The notes: generated by a model from the letters alone, not told the origin. A stretch of 31,783 nucleotides of DNA from Bacteroidales bacterium UBA4070 (GCA_002383485.1 DFYY01000056.1:1-31783), one strand, 5' to 3'. Positions 1 through 8,817 are shown, numbered from the stretch's first letter. Translations and numbers: made by a program.

Positions 1-28
1 GGTCGTAGACCTTCAAGAATTGTAAAAC

Positions 29-1105
29 ATGATGTACGACCATAAATACCTTCTTGACTTCACCACCAACGTCTTCATGCGCGTGGGATGCAGCCGCGAT
101 AACGCCGCCGCGGTGGCCGCTGTGCTGGTGGCCGCGGAGCTCCGTGACCATTCATCGCACGGCATGATCAGGGTTCGCGAGTACTACGAGCTGTGGAAAA
201 GCGGAAGAGTAAACGTGAACCCTGACGTAAAGATCGTTCATGAAACCCCTTCTACGGCTGTCGTCGATGGCGACAGCTGTTTCGGAATGGTTGCAGGTAT
301 CAGGTCAATGCATCTGGCAATTGAGAAAGCGGCTGCCACCGGCACCGGCTGGGTGGCAGCCCGCAACTCAAACCACTTCGGGATAGCAGGTTACTATGCC
401 ATGATGGCACTGGAACATGATATGGTGGGCATCACCGTCACCAACGCCAACCCGTTGGTGGTGCCCACCTTCTCGATAAGCCGTTACCTGGGAACCAACC
501 CCCTGGCTGTGGCTGTTCCTGCAAAGGAGGAACCTCCGTTTGTTGCAGATTTCGCCACAACTCCCATTGCCAGAGGGAAGCTTGCTGTCTCAGAGAAAAA
601 GGGAGAAAAAGTACCGCTGGGCTATGTCCAGGATGCGGAGGGCAATCCCTCTGATGACCCGGGCATTCTTCGACGCGGTGGCGGCATGGTCACCCTCGGA
701 GGCGACCGCCTTCACGGCAGCCATAAGGGCTATTGCATGACAGCCGTCGTAGATATATTCAGTTCCCTGTTCAGCGGCGCCAATTTCGGGCCCTTCGTGC
801 CACCGAGCGTGGCTTACCTCCCCGTGCCCGAGAACCAGCCCGGGAAAGGTACCGGTCATTTCTTCGGCGCCATGAGGATTGACGCCTTCAGACCGGCAAA
901 TGAATTCAGGGAAGCAATGGATCAGTGGATCAGAACATTCCGCAATGCGAAACCTGCAAAGGGCGAGCAACATGTACTGATACCGGGAGACCCCGAGCGG
1001 GAGGCTGAGGAACGCAACCTGAAGTCAGGAATAACCCTCGTTCCTGCTGTGATTGAAGATCTTAAGACGATAGCGGAAGAGCTTGGATTCAGCTTTACTA
1101 CCTGA
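29..1105 (+). CDS. Malate/L-lactate dehydrogenase family (Ldh2-type) NAD(P)-dependent oxidoreductase
   Basis: This 358-residue protein belongs to the Ldh2/MDH2 family, which oxidises 2-hydroxy acids such as malate, lactate or ureidoglycolate with NAD(P) in the cytoplasm. Visible family features are the RDHSSHG segment near residue 40, which carries the catalytic-region histidine, the NSNHFGIAGYY segment near residue 113, and a late HGSHKGY motif near residue 230. The length matches the family norm of about 340-360. The first ATG at 29 is followed directly by a second ATG at 32, and either could be used. Only 28 bases precede it, so its promoter or upstream operon partner lies outside the window. 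The family is certain but the substrate cannot be read from sequence. Confidence 0.9.
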   Translation: MMYDHKYLLDFTTNVFMRVGCSRDNAAAVAAVLVAAELRDHSSHGMIRVREYYELWKSGRVNVNPDVKIVHETPSTAVVDGDSCFGMVAGIRSMHLAIEKAAATGTGWVAARNSNHFGIAGYYAMMALEHDMVGITVTNANPLVVPTFSISRYLGTNPLAVAVPAKEEPPFVADFATTPIARGKLAVSEKKGEKVPLGYVQDAEGNPSDDPGILRRGGGMVTLGGDRLHGSHKGYCMTAVVDIFSSLFSGANFGPFVPPSVAYLPVPENQPGKGTGHFFGAMRIDAFRPANEFREAMDQWIRTFRNAKPAKGEQHVLIPGDPEREAEERNLKSGITLVPAVIEDLKTIAEELGFSFTT

Positions 1106-1259
1106 CGATTATCCTGCTTATTGATTTGCTCCTCTCCGAAGAAGTGACAAGAAAGTAGATCCCTGCTGCCCGTGAAGTGGCAACACAAGAAGACTGGCGA
1201 CTAAACCGGGCAGGCAGATTCTGAACAGACTTTTCATATACAATTGTAATTAGAAATAC

Positions 1260-2006
1260 TCATTTATTCATGAAGCCCTGCTTCCTGATCACTTCCAGGT
1301 ACTTTGCCGAGAAGAACTCATTGTCTGCCTTATTGTAACGAACGTCAGTGAAGACCTGGGCAAGCGTCTTTTTACCGTTTTCAACAATGAACTGCAGTGA
1401 GTCGGCCCGTGCTTCCTTCTCCCTGTAGAGGTCTTCGATCATTTGCGGGGTAAAATCTCTGTACCGCTCGTGATGGACCACAGCCTCCAGCGGCAGCCTG
1501 TCAGGCTGGTCAGGTATGACCGAAGGCCAGCCAATTGTCACAGTGGCCACCGGTACCACCCCTGTCGGCAGATCAAGCACCTCAATAATTTTATCGGCAT
1601 TGTATGTGGCGGTCCCAAGGTAACATATCCCGAGTCCCTCCTCCTCCGCTGCACTGCACACTGTCTGTGCAACAATCAGTGCATCGATGGCAGCGGTCAT
1701 GAAGGAGAGAAAATTGTCATACCCCGGTTCAGCGTCACGCTGCCTGCACCAGAGATTGAACCGGTTGAAATCGGCACAGAATGTCAGCACCACCGGTGCC
1801 TCCGTCACCATCGGCTGGTTGAAGTGAGCGGGAGCCAGTCTCTTCTTCATGTCGTCATCCCTGGTAACTATAACGCTGTATACCTGCATATTGCCCGTAG
1901 TAGAAGCTCTTGTACCCGCCGTCAGGATGCGCGCAAGCAGGTTCTCTTCCACTTCGCGGGATTCGTATTTTCTGATTGTCCTTCTCGTGAAATATGTGCT
2001 GTTCAT
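1260..2006 (-). CDS. Nitroreductase family protein (FMN-dependent)
   Basis: A 248-residue nitroreductase-fold flavoprotein, cytoplasmic, expected to bind FMN and reduce nitro compounds, quinones or similar acceptors with NAD(P)H. The N-terminal FTRRTIRKYESREV segment is the usual phosphate-binding start of the family, followed by an ASTTGNMQ segment for FMN contact. Further on, GLGICYLGTATYNADKI and PVATVTIGWP match the central and C-terminal parts of the fold. The C-terminal 60 residues extend beyond the minimal nitroreductase core, as in Bacteroidota NADPH-dependent members. It lies tail to tail with the preceding dehydrogenase and divergent from the BNR-repeat gene. Physiological substrate unknown. 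Confidence 0.88.
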   Translation of the reverse strand: MNSTYFTRRTIRKYESREVEENLLARILTAGTRASTTGNMQVYSVIVTRDDDMKKRLAPAHFNQPMVTEAPVVLTFCADFNRFNLWCRQRDAEPGYDNFLSFMTAAIDALIVAQTVCSAAEEEGLGICYLGTATYNADKIIEVLDLPTGVVPVATVTIGWPSVIPDQPDRLPLEAVVHHERYRDFTPQMIEDLYREKEARADSLQFIVENGKKTLAQVFTDVRYNKADNEFFSAKYLEVIRKQGFMNK

Positions 2007-2118
2007 TTCTGTTCAGTTTAATTTGAAGCAAAATAATTAAATAACGTTAAAAAATAAGCTGACAATTTTCCTTATCTTAACTTAGCAATCAGTTACTAAC
2101 TAACCAAAATACCCGTCA

Positions 2119-5100
2119 ATGAAAAAAATCCTCACACTGATCATTGTAATGGTGCTGGCAGGTTCATACGGCCTGTGGGCACAGAAAAAACAGACGGGCA
2201 AAGACCCGAAGGCTTCGGAAAGCCAGGTCAAGCCCTCTGTCCCATCTTCATTCTTCGGCGCCATCACCTTCAGGTCCGTTGGGCCTGCATGGGCATCCGG
2301 CCGCATTGCCGACCTGGCAGTGAATCCCTGCAATCACTCCGAGATTTACGCTGCGGTTGCATCCGGAAACATCTGGAAGAGCGTGAACAACGGCACCACA
2401 TGGCAGCCAATATTCGACAAATACGGGGCTTATGCCATAGGGTGCATTGTCATCGATCCGAACAATCAGAACGTAATCTGGGCAGGTACAGGTGAAAACA
2501 ACCATCAGCGTGCCCTCGGCTGGGGTGACGGGGTCTACCGCTCAGATGATGCCGGCGCCAGCTGGAAGAACATGGGCCTCAAGGAGTCACGCCAGATAGG
2601 CGGGATAGCTATTGATCCGCGCAACAGCGATGTCATCTATGTGGCTGCTGAAGGTTCAGTCTGGGGACCCGGCGGTGAGCGCGGTCTCTACAAATCAGTA
2701 AACGGTGGCAAAAGCTGGGAAAAGATCCTCAATATCAGCGAGCACACCGGCATCAACAACGTGGTCCTCGATCCCCGCAACCCCGATGTTATATACGCAA
2801 CAAGCGAGCAACGCCGCAGGCATGTGGGTATGAAGATCAGCGGCGGTCCGGAATCGGCAGTCTACAAGTCAACCAACGGCGGAATGACTTTCGACAAGAT
2901 CATGAAAGGCCTCCCCAGCGGAGACATAGGAGGCATGGGTATTGCCATATCACCAGTCAATCCTGACGTCCTCTACCTTATAGTCGAAGCCCAGGGTGAA
3001 TCGGGCGGCTTCTACAGGTCAGTCAACAGGGGCGCATCGTGGGAGCGGATGAATTCATACCACTCAAGCGGTCAGTACTATAACAAGATCATCTGTGATC
3101 CGCTTGATGCAGACAGGGTATTCAGCCTTGACACTTACACAATGGAAACGGTTGACGGTGGCCGGACCTTTACGAGGGTCAGCAATGAAGGACGTCACGT
3201 AGACGACCATGCCATGTGGATTGACCCGACGGATACAAAACACTTCTATATAGGCGGTGACGGGGGTATATATGAAACATTTGACAACGGGAAGAACTTC
3301 ATCTTCAAGTCGAACCTCCCTGTTACCCAGTTCTACAGAGTGGCTGTTGACAATTCCTATCCATTCTATTACATCTATGGCGGGACCCAGGACAACAACT
3401 CCATGGGAGGCCCGTCGGCCAGTACCAGCAACGGTGTGACAAATGACGACTGGTTCGTGACTCAGGGTGGAGACGGATTCTGGGTGGCCATCGATCCGAA
3501 GGATCCCAATATCGTATATACCGAATCACAGTACGGCAACGCTTCAAGGTTTGACAGGAAGAGCGGCCAGAGCATCAGCATCAAGCCCTTCCCGGGCGAG
3601 GGTGAGCTCACCTATCGCTGGAACTGGGACACACCAATTCTCATCAGTCCGCACAACAATGAGCGTATCTATATGGCAGCCAACTTCCTCTTCCGCAGCG
3701 AGGACAGAGGCAGCAGCTGGAAAACCATCTCGCCTGATCTGACAAGGAACGAGAACAGGGATAACTTCAAGATAATGGACAAATACTGGCCTGCAGACGC
3801 AGTAGCCAGGCACAAATCCACATCCCTCTGGGGAACAATCGTCTCACTGACCGAGTCAAAGGTACAGAAGGATCTGCTCTACACCGGAAGCGATGACGGC
3901 GTAATAGCAGTCTCGGAAGACGGCGGTGCCAGCTGGAGGATGAACAAAACCTATCCGGGAGTCCCTGAATACACTTACGTGAGTGATATCCTTGCCGACA
4001 GGTTCAATGCAAACGTTGTTTATGCAACCTTCAACAACCACAAGCGTGACGACTTCAAGCCATATGTTCTCAGGAGCACTGACAAAGGCAAGACCTGGAC
4101 CTCTGTCAGCTCGAACCTTCCGGCAAACAGTCCTGTGCATACGATAGAACAGGATCACATCAACCCGAATCTCTTCTTTCTGGGGACAGAGTTCAGCTTC
4201 TTTGTCTCATTTGACGGTTGCGCCACCTGGACCGAGTTCAACAAGGGCCTGCCCACCATCCCGGTGCGTGACATCGCCCTCCAGGAGCGTGAGAATGACC
4301 TCGTTATTGCCACATTCGGCAGGGGCTTCTACGTCATTGATGACTACACGCCTCTTCGCAATTACTCGAAGGATATCACTGCAAAGGCCGGTTATATCTT
4401 CCCGGTAAGAGAGGCGAAGATGTTTGTGCAGAACAGTGAGTTTGACAACCAGGGTTCGATGTACTTTATGGCAAAGAACCCTCCTTACGGAGCAACGATT
4501 ACCTATTACGTCGATACCGTTCCGAAGACTGCGGCTGATATAAGGAAGGACATGGAGAAGAAGCTTGCAGAGAAGGGAGAATTCATTCCGCAGCCCACTG
4601 CCAGGGATCTGAGCCTGGAGGAGCGTGAACTGAAGCCATATCTCATCTTTACGATCACGGACGAGGACGGAACCGTCATCCGCAAGCTCTACAAGAACGC
4701 TTCAAAGGGTGTTGGCCGTATTACGTGGAACTACACAGCTGCCGGCTATCAGCCTGTAAGGGTAGCCGAAAAGTTCAGTCCCGTTTCCGAAGGTGAGGGC
4801 CGTGGCCGCTGGGGCGGCGGAGGCATCTCCGTGCTGCCGGGCAAATATTTTGTTTCGATGTCAATGTATGCCAAAGGCGAAGTGACGGAACTTGCCGGCC
4901 CTGAGCCGTTCGTCTGCAATCCTCTTGATATTGTGACAATGCCTGTCACCGACGCAGCCGCGAAGGAAAAATGGATGAAGGAGCTCACCGCTTTTGCGAA
5001 GACCGCCTACGGTGCCATCTCCTACGCCACCGAGCTCGACGGAAAGGTAAATACGATAATGCAGACAATACATCAGACACCCGAAGCCCCCGCATCACTT

Positions 5101-5421
5101 ATGAAGGATGCTGCCGCACTCAGCGATGAGATGGCAGAGATAACCTATCTCATAAGAGGCATATCGGTAGGTGCCAGCACCGAGGAGACGCCGCCATCAC
5201 CGGTATCACTCTCCGCCAGGCTTTCAGCCATGTCGAGATCGCTCTACGGCAACACCGGAGATATCTCCGGCATAGCTGACCAGCAGTTCCGGATCCTGCA
5301 GAAGGAGTTCCCGGCATTGCTTGCAAGGATACAGAAGGCAGGCCAGGCCGCTGACGCCCTCAACGCAAAGCTGGATGAGATAAAGGCCCCCTGGACATCC
5401 GGAAGGGTTCCCAGACTGTAG
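2119..5421 (+). CDS. Exported sortilin/VPS10-like BNR-repeat (glycosyl hydrolase-like beta-propeller) protein
   Basis: An 1100-residue exported protein. The first 22 residues form a signal peptide (lysines, a hydrophobic core, then LWAQ). From about residue 45 to 780 it contains at least ten BNR/Asp-box-type turns of the form S-x-D-x-G-x-T/S-W, for example KSVNNGTTW, RSDDAGASW, KSVNGGKSW and RSTDKGKTW, each preceded by a strand and a DPxNPDVIY-like segment. This is the pattern of sortilin/VPS10 and sialidase-like beta-propellers. The last 300 residues are a beta region followed by a helical tail ending WTSGRVPRL; I see no type IX secretion domain. It is likely periplasmic or surface-located. 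Asp boxes are structural, so enzymatic activity should not be assumed. A strong terminator follows the stop. Confidence 0.88.
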   Translation: MKKILTLIIVMVLAGSYGLWAQKKQTGKDPKASESQVKPSVPSSFFGAITFRSVGPAWASGRIADLAVNPCNHSEIYAAVASGNIWKSVNNGTTWQPIFDKYGAYAIGCIVIDPNNQNVIWAGTGENNHQRALGWGDGVYRSDDAGASWKNMGLKESRQIGGIAIDPRNSDVIYVAAEGSVWGPGGERGLYKSVNGGKSWEKILNISEHTGINNVVLDPRNPDVIYATSEQRRRHVGMKISGGPESAVYKSTNGGMTFDKIMKGLPSGDIGGMGIAISPVNPDVLYLIVEAQGESGGFYRSVNRGASWERMNSYHSSGQYYNKIICDPLDADRVFSLDTYTMETVDGGRTFTRVSNEGRHVDDHAMWIDPTDTKHFYIGGDGGIYETFDNGKNFIFKSNLPVTQFYRVAVDNSYPFYYIYGGTQDNNSMGGPSASTSNGVTNDDWFVTQGGDGFWVAIDPKDPNIVYTESQYGNASRFDRKSGQSISIKPFPGEGELTYRWNWDTPILISPHNNERIYMAANFLFRSEDRGSSWKTISPDLTRNENRDNFKIMDKYWPADAVARHKSTSLWGTIVSLTESKVQKDLLYTGSDDGVIAVSEDGGASWRMNKTYPGVPEYTYVSDILADRFNANVVYATFNNHKRDDFKPYVLRSTDKGKTWTSVSSNLPANSPVHTIEQDHINPNLFFLGTEFSFFVSFDGCATWTEFNKGLPTIPVRDIALQERENDLVIATFGRGFYVIDDYTPLRNYSKDITAKAGYIFPVREAKMFVQNSEFDNQGSMYFMAKNPPYGATITYYVDTVPKTAADIRKDMEKKLAEKGEFIPQPTARDLSLEERELKPYLIFTITDEDGTVIRKLYKNASKGVGRITWNYTAAGYQPVRVAEKFSPVSEGEGRGRWGGGGISVLPGKYFVSMSMYAKGEVTELAGPEPFVCNPLDIVTMPVTDAAAKEKWMKELTAFAKTAYGAISYATELDGKVNTIMQTIHQTPEAPASLMKDAAALSDEMAEITYLIRGISVGASTEETPPSPVSLSARLSAMSRSLYGNTGDISGIADQQFRILQKEFPALLARIQKAGQAADALNAKLDEIKAPWTSGRVPRL

Positions 5422-5452
5422 GGATGTGCGAATTGCGAATGCAAATAATAAT

Positions 5453-5488
5453 ACCCCCGATATGCCGGATGGCTATCGGGGGTTTTTT
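5453..5488 (+). terminator. Rho-independent terminator after the BNR-repeat gene
   Basis: A ten-pair stem (ACCCCCGATA with TATCGGGGGT) encloses a GCC/GGC inner pair set and is followed by six T. It lies 31 bases past the stop of the BNR-repeat gene. The opposite strand also has a T-rich flank, so it may also end transcription of the convergent msrBA gene. Confidence 0.9.
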
Positions 5489-5565
5489 ATTTCCTGCTTC
5501 TGCAATACTCAATGGTTTGCCACCAATTCGAAATTCGCAACTCGCAAATCGAAATTCCTGATGGC

Positions 5566-6501
5566 CTAAAAGCGCTTAGTGTATCCGTGACAATAGGGCA
5601 CCTTGCCGTTTCGGAAATAGTAATCCTGGTGATACTCCTCTGCAGGATAGAACTCCGAGGCCTTAGTCAGCTGAGTAGCAACCTTCAGACCCCTGGAACG
5701 CAGCATATCAAGGTATTTAGCAGCTACCAGGCGCTGCTCCTCGTTCTTGTAAAAGATCTCTGTACGGTACTGGTCGCCGATGTCCGGACCCTGCCTGTCC
5801 ACCTGGGTGGGGTCATGAATCTCGAGGAAAAGCTTAACCAGCTTATCATATGATGTCTTCTTCGTGTCAAAGGTGACCTTCACGGTCTCAGCATGACCTG
5901 TTCTGCCTGTGGAGACCTCGCGGTACGACGGATTTTTGACATGGCCTCCGGTATAGCCTGAGACCACCGCCACCACTCCCGGTTCCTTCTGCAGGAAATA
6001 CTCCACTCCCCAGAAACAACCCCCGGCGAAGAGAGCGGTACCGTAGTTCCCTGCTGGCAGCACCCCGGGAACAAAGTCGAGAGAGACGGAGTTGACGCAG
6101 TGCCGTGTGTCTTTCGGTGTAAATCCCTCACCGGTAAAGACGTGGCCGAGGTGTCCCCCGCATGAGGCGCACACAATCTCGGTGCGCCGGCCGTCGGCAT
6201 CGGTGACCCGTTTGACCGCGCCGTCTATCTCATCATCAAAGCTTGGCCATCCGCACCGGGCATCAAACCTGGAGTCTGAGTGATATAGTGCATTGCCGCA
6301 CTGTTTGCAGAGATAGGTCCCTTTGGCAGTGAAGTTCTCGTATAGGCCTGTGAAGGGATACTCAGTTGATTTTTTGAGAATCACCTTCGCTTCTTCGGCA
6401 GTAAGGTCATTGAATGCAGGCTTCTGCTGCGCTGCTGAATTTTGTTCCATGGAGAGCAGTAATATCGTTGTTAAAATAGTTGTCAGATATCGAGATTTCA
6501 T
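5566..6501 (-). CDS. msrBA: Bifunctional peptide methionine sulfoxide reductase, MsrB-MsrA fusion, exported
   Basis: A 311-residue fusion that repairs oxidised methionine: MsrB reduces the R and MsrA the S sulfoxide. Residues 1-25 look like a signal peptide ending SAAQQ, so the enzyme should act in the periplasm. Residues about 30-143 are MsrB, with zinc cysteines CKQC (65, 68) and CASC (111, 114), and the catalytic cysteine in RHCVNS (135). Residues about 150-311 are MsrA, with GGCFWG around catalytic Cys162 and a candidate resolving cysteine in the C-terminal VPYCHGY. All key residues are present. The MsrB-then-MsrA order is the reverse of the MsrA-MsrB order in pathogen PilB-type fusions. 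The redox partner is not encoded nearby. Confidence 0.95.
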   Translation of the reverse strand: MKSRYLTTILTTILLLSMEQNSAAQQKPAFNDLTAEEAKVILKKSTEYPFTGLYENFTAKGTYLCKQCGNALYHSDSRFDARCGWPSFDDEIDGAVKRVTDADGRRTEIVCASCGGHLGHVFTGEGFTPKDTRHCVNSVSLDFVPGVLPAGNYGTALFAGGCFWGVEYFLQKEPGVVAVVSGYTGGHVKNPSYREVSTGRTGHAETVKVTFDTKKTSYDKLVKLFLEIHDPTQVDRQGPDIGDQYRTEIFYKNEEQRLVAAKYLDMLRSRGLKVATQLTKASEFYPAEEYHQDYYFRNGKVPYCHGYTKRF

Positions 6502-6602
6502 CGTTTCCCGGTTTATCAGATAACAATTTCCAGTGCGATTGGTTTAAAAAAAGGAAGTTGCGAAATAATATAATGGCACAAATGTTGTTTTAAAAATAAA
6601 GT

Positions 6603-6610
6603 TATTTTTG
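6603..6610 (+). promoter_or_regulatory. Candidate -7 element (TATTTTTG) for the small lipoprotein gene
   Basis: TATTTTTG is an exact match to the Bacteroidota TAnnTTTG element and lies 23 bases before the ATG at 6634. No TTTG stands 19-21 bases upstream, so only the -7 half is supported. Confidence 0.45.
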
Positions 6611-6633
6611 TCTCAGACTTAAAGGCAGGTATT

Positions 6634-6759
6634 ATGAAAAAAGTTGGTCTAATCGTTGTCCTGGCGTTCATTGCTGCGCTGGCTCTCAGTTCATGCAACC
6701 GTGAAGCATGTCCGGCATACAGCAGTGTTGACACCGTTTCCACGGAGCAGGCAGGCTGA
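6634..6759 (+). CDS. 41-residue lipoprotein with CPAY motif
   Basis: A small complete ORF: two lysines after Met, a hydrophobic stretch, then a lipobox-like LALSSC, so the mature lipoprotein would begin at Cys21 and have only 21 residues. The mature part reads CNREACPAYSS and ends VSTEQAG. The size, charged start, hydrophobic core and lipobox together, plus a TATTTTTG element 23 bases upstream, make a chance ORF unlikely. Bacteroidota genomes carry other very short lipoproteins with Cys-Pro-Ala-Tyr, but I cannot name the family or a function. It lies 45 bases before a predicted outer-membrane protein gene on the same strand and may be co-transcribed with it. Confidence 0.7.
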   Translation: MKKVGLIVVLAFIAALALSSCNREACPAYSSVDTVSTEQAG

Positions 6760-6804
6760 TCATCGCTTATCTCCCGCTGCCAGTCTTAACATCTTTTATA
6801 AAAA

Positions 6805-7602
6805 ATGATTAAGAGTTTTTGGCACGTCATATTTTTTATTCTTATCTGCGGGCCACTCGCGGCGCAGGGAGATCTTGATCCGCAGGACAGGATGTTCTGG
6901 CGCAATGAGAGAACAATTGGTGCTGCTCTTAATTCAGATGGCTGGTCAATCATCTACCGTGATCTCAGGCAGATCAAACCAAGTCACCGCTGGTTTCTTG
7001 AAGGAAGTGTTGAAGGCTTTAAGCATCCCAAGGAGATAAAGCTTTCAAATTACTATTTTCAGAGCCCGGGCTCATTTGTTTTCGGTAAAATCAATTCGAC
7101 ATGGACTGTTGGAGCCGGAGCAGGGTACCAGAGGGAACTGTTCGGGAAGCATGACCTTGGCGGTGTGTCTGTCAGCTGGTTTGCCGGAGGTGGTGCCACA
7201 CTGCTCTTTGCAAAGCCTATTTATTATAAGGTAATCGTCTGGGTGGGCAATGACCTCTATACGATTGAGGATCAGAAGTTCGACGCCAGCATTATCCACG
7301 AGCCGCTTCAGATAATGAGCAAAGCCTCCTTCTTCAAGGGCTTTGATGAGATCAAGCTCTATCCGGGTCTTTATGGCCGCGGAGGTTTTAACTTCGAATA
7401 CAGCAAGAATGACAGGGTTACCCATGCCCTGGAGGTGGGGGCCTCACTTCATGCCTTCACCAGGGAGATTCCCATAATGGCCAGCGAAGACAATAAACAG
7501 TTTTTCCCTTCATTATTTGTGGGTTACCGCATCGGGATGATACTTGACCCCCTCAAGCAGCAGAGACTCTCCGATCTTATCCGCAGAAGGCCGGCAGAAT
7601 AA
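6805..7602 (+). CDS. Predicted outer-membrane beta-barrel protein, function unknown
   Basis: A 265-residue protein with a signal peptide (MIKSFWHVIFFILICGPLAAQ). The mature part is rich in alternating aromatic/hydrophobic segments, such as SWFAGGGATLLFAKPIYYKVIVW and FPSLFVGYRIGMIL, that resemble outer-membrane strands. Conserved-looking parts include the N-terminal DPQDRMFWRNERTIGAALNS, in which the protein describes itself as a barrel beginning soon after cleavage. I do not recognise a named family beyond Bacteroidota outer-membrane-like proteins. The chosen ATG begins the signal peptide. It follows the small lipoprotein by 45 bases, and its stop is 78 bases before gap, whose own promoter lies in the gap between them. 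Confidence 0.7.
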   Translation: MIKSFWHVIFFILICGPLAAQGDLDPQDRMFWRNERTIGAALNSDGWSIIYRDLRQIKPSHRWFLEGSVEGFKHPKEIKLSNYYFQSPGSFVFGKINSTWTVGAGAGYQRELFGKHDLGGVSVSWFAGGGATLLFAKPIYYKVIVWVGNDLYTIEDQKFDASIIHEPLQIMSKASFFKGFDEIKLYPGLYGRGGFNFEYSKNDRVTHALEVGASLHAFTREIPIMASEDNKQFFPSLFVGYRIGMILDPLKQQRLSDLIRRRPAE

Positions 7603-7614
7603 TTGCTACCCATA

Positions 7615-7645
7615 TTTGCCATCTCCTTTTTATTTTATACCTTTG
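7615..7645 (+). promoter_or_regulatory. Bacteroidota-type promoter of gap (TTTG-N19-TACCTTTG)
   Basis: TTTG at 7615-7618 and TACCTTTG at 7638-7645 are exact matches to the -33 and -7 elements, spaced by 19 bases. The predicted start near 7650 leaves a leader of about 30 bases before the gap ATG. Confidence 0.8.
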
Positions 7646-7680
7646 TCCCTCGTTTAAATAACCATATTAATTTACTAACA

Positions 7681-8691
7681 ATGGCAAAGATTAAAGTAGC
7701 AATCAACGGATTCGGAAGGATTGGCCGTAATGTGTTCAAACTGGCATTTGACAGGCCTGATATCGAAATAGTAGGGATTAATGACCTTACCGACACAAAG
7801 ACGCTTGCTCATCTCCTTAAGTATGATTCCACGCAGGGGCAGTACCCGGGTGTCACATATGATGAGCAGAACATTATTGTCAGGGGTGACAAGATCAAGG
7901 TTACCGCAGAAAAGAATCCTGCATCAATTCCATGGGAAGTGACACCAGACATAGTGATCGAATCAACCGGTATCTTCACCTCGAAGGAGAGTCCCAAGGG
8001 CGGTTACGGTGACCACCTGAAGAACGGCGCGAAGAAGGTTATTCTCACCGTCCCCGCGAAGGATGCCATTGATGCAATGATCGTTGTCGGTGTTAATGAC
8101 GAGGTTCTCAAGCCTGAGCATGCATGTGTGTCGAATGCATCATGCACCACCAACTGTCTTGCACCCGTGGCAAAGGTACTGAATGATAACTTCGGACTTG
8201 AGATCGGTTACATGACAACAATCCATTCATACACGAATGATCAGCGTATTCTTGACCTGCCGCACAAGGACCTGCGCAGGGCAAGGTCAGCTGCTCTCTC
8301 ACAGATACCCACCACCACCGGCGCTGCAAAATCAGTAGGGAAGATCATTCCCGAGCTGAAGGGCAAGCTTGACGGCATCTCCGTCAGGGTCCCGACGCCC
8401 ACCGGTTCGCTGGTTGACCTTGTTGCCGTGCTGAAGAAAGCCGCAACGAAGGAAGAGATCAATGCAGCCATGAAGAAAGCTGCTGACGGTCCGATGAAGG
8501 GTATCCTTGAATATACTGAAGACGAGATCGTCTCGGTAGACGTGATCCACAACCCGGCATCCTCGATCTTCGATTCACAGAGCACCATGGTCAATGGTAC
8601 GATGATCAAGGTTCTGTCATGGTATGACAACGAGTGGGGTTATTCGGCAAGGTGTGTTGACCTCATCGAGATGATGGGCAAAATGCTCTGA
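7681..8691 (+). CDS. gap: Glyceraldehyde-3-phosphate dehydrogenase, type I
   Basis: A 336-residue glycolytic enzyme that converts glyceraldehyde 3-phosphate, phosphate and NAD+ to 1,3-bisphosphoglycerate in the cytoplasm. The Rossmann motif NGFGRIGR is at residues 9-16, the catalytic SNASCTTN at 151-158 (Cys155), and the activating His182 in TTIHSYT. The C-terminal WYDNEWGYS is also present. Length equals the family norm. The open frame extends upstream to 7603, but homology starts at MAKIKVAINGFG, and the promoter at 7615-7645 lies inside that extension, so the ATG at 7681 is the start. It is transcribed alone, with a strong promoter and a terminator at 8747, as expected for a highly expressed gene. 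Confidence 0.97.
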   Translation: MAKIKVAINGFGRIGRNVFKLAFDRPDIEIVGINDLTDTKTLAHLLKYDSTQGQYPGVTYDEQNIIVRGDKIKVTAEKNPASIPWEVTPDIVIESTGIFTSKESPKGGYGDHLKNGAKKVILTVPAKDAIDAMIVVGVNDEVLKPEHACVSNASCTTNCLAPVAKVLNDNFGLEIGYMTTIHSYTNDQRILDLPHKDLRRARSAALSQIPTTTGAAKSVGKIIPELKGKLDGISVRVPTPTGSLVDLVAVLKKAATKEEINAAMKKAADGPMKGILEYTEDEIVSVDVIHNPASSIFDSQSTMVNGTMIKVLSWYDNEWGYSARCVDLIEMMGKML

Positions 8692-8746
8692 TAATGGACA
8701 ACCTGCATGTATGCATGCGTGCAGGAATTGTAATGACATGACGAAG

Positions 8747-8770
8747 CGGGGGGTCTCAGACCCCCCGTTT
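8747..8770 (+). terminator. Rho-independent terminator of gap
   Basis: CGGGGGGTC pairs perfectly with GACCCCCCG across a three-base loop and is followed by TTT. The stem is very GC-rich. The T-tract is short, but a second AT-rich palindrome follows immediately. Confidence 0.8.
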
Positions 8771-8817
8771 CGCATATATATGCATGATAAGTATATATTG
8801 GAAAATATCCTGCCCGG

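Noticed and set aside
1172..1215. Inverted CTGCTGCCCG ... CGGGCAGGCAG between the first two genes
   Set aside because: The arms pair only with bulges across a loop of more than 20 bases and have no T-tract; likely chance.
7603..7680. Upstream extension of the gap frame beginning at TTG 7603
   Set aside because: It contains the gap promoter, and the family N-terminus begins at ATG 7681.
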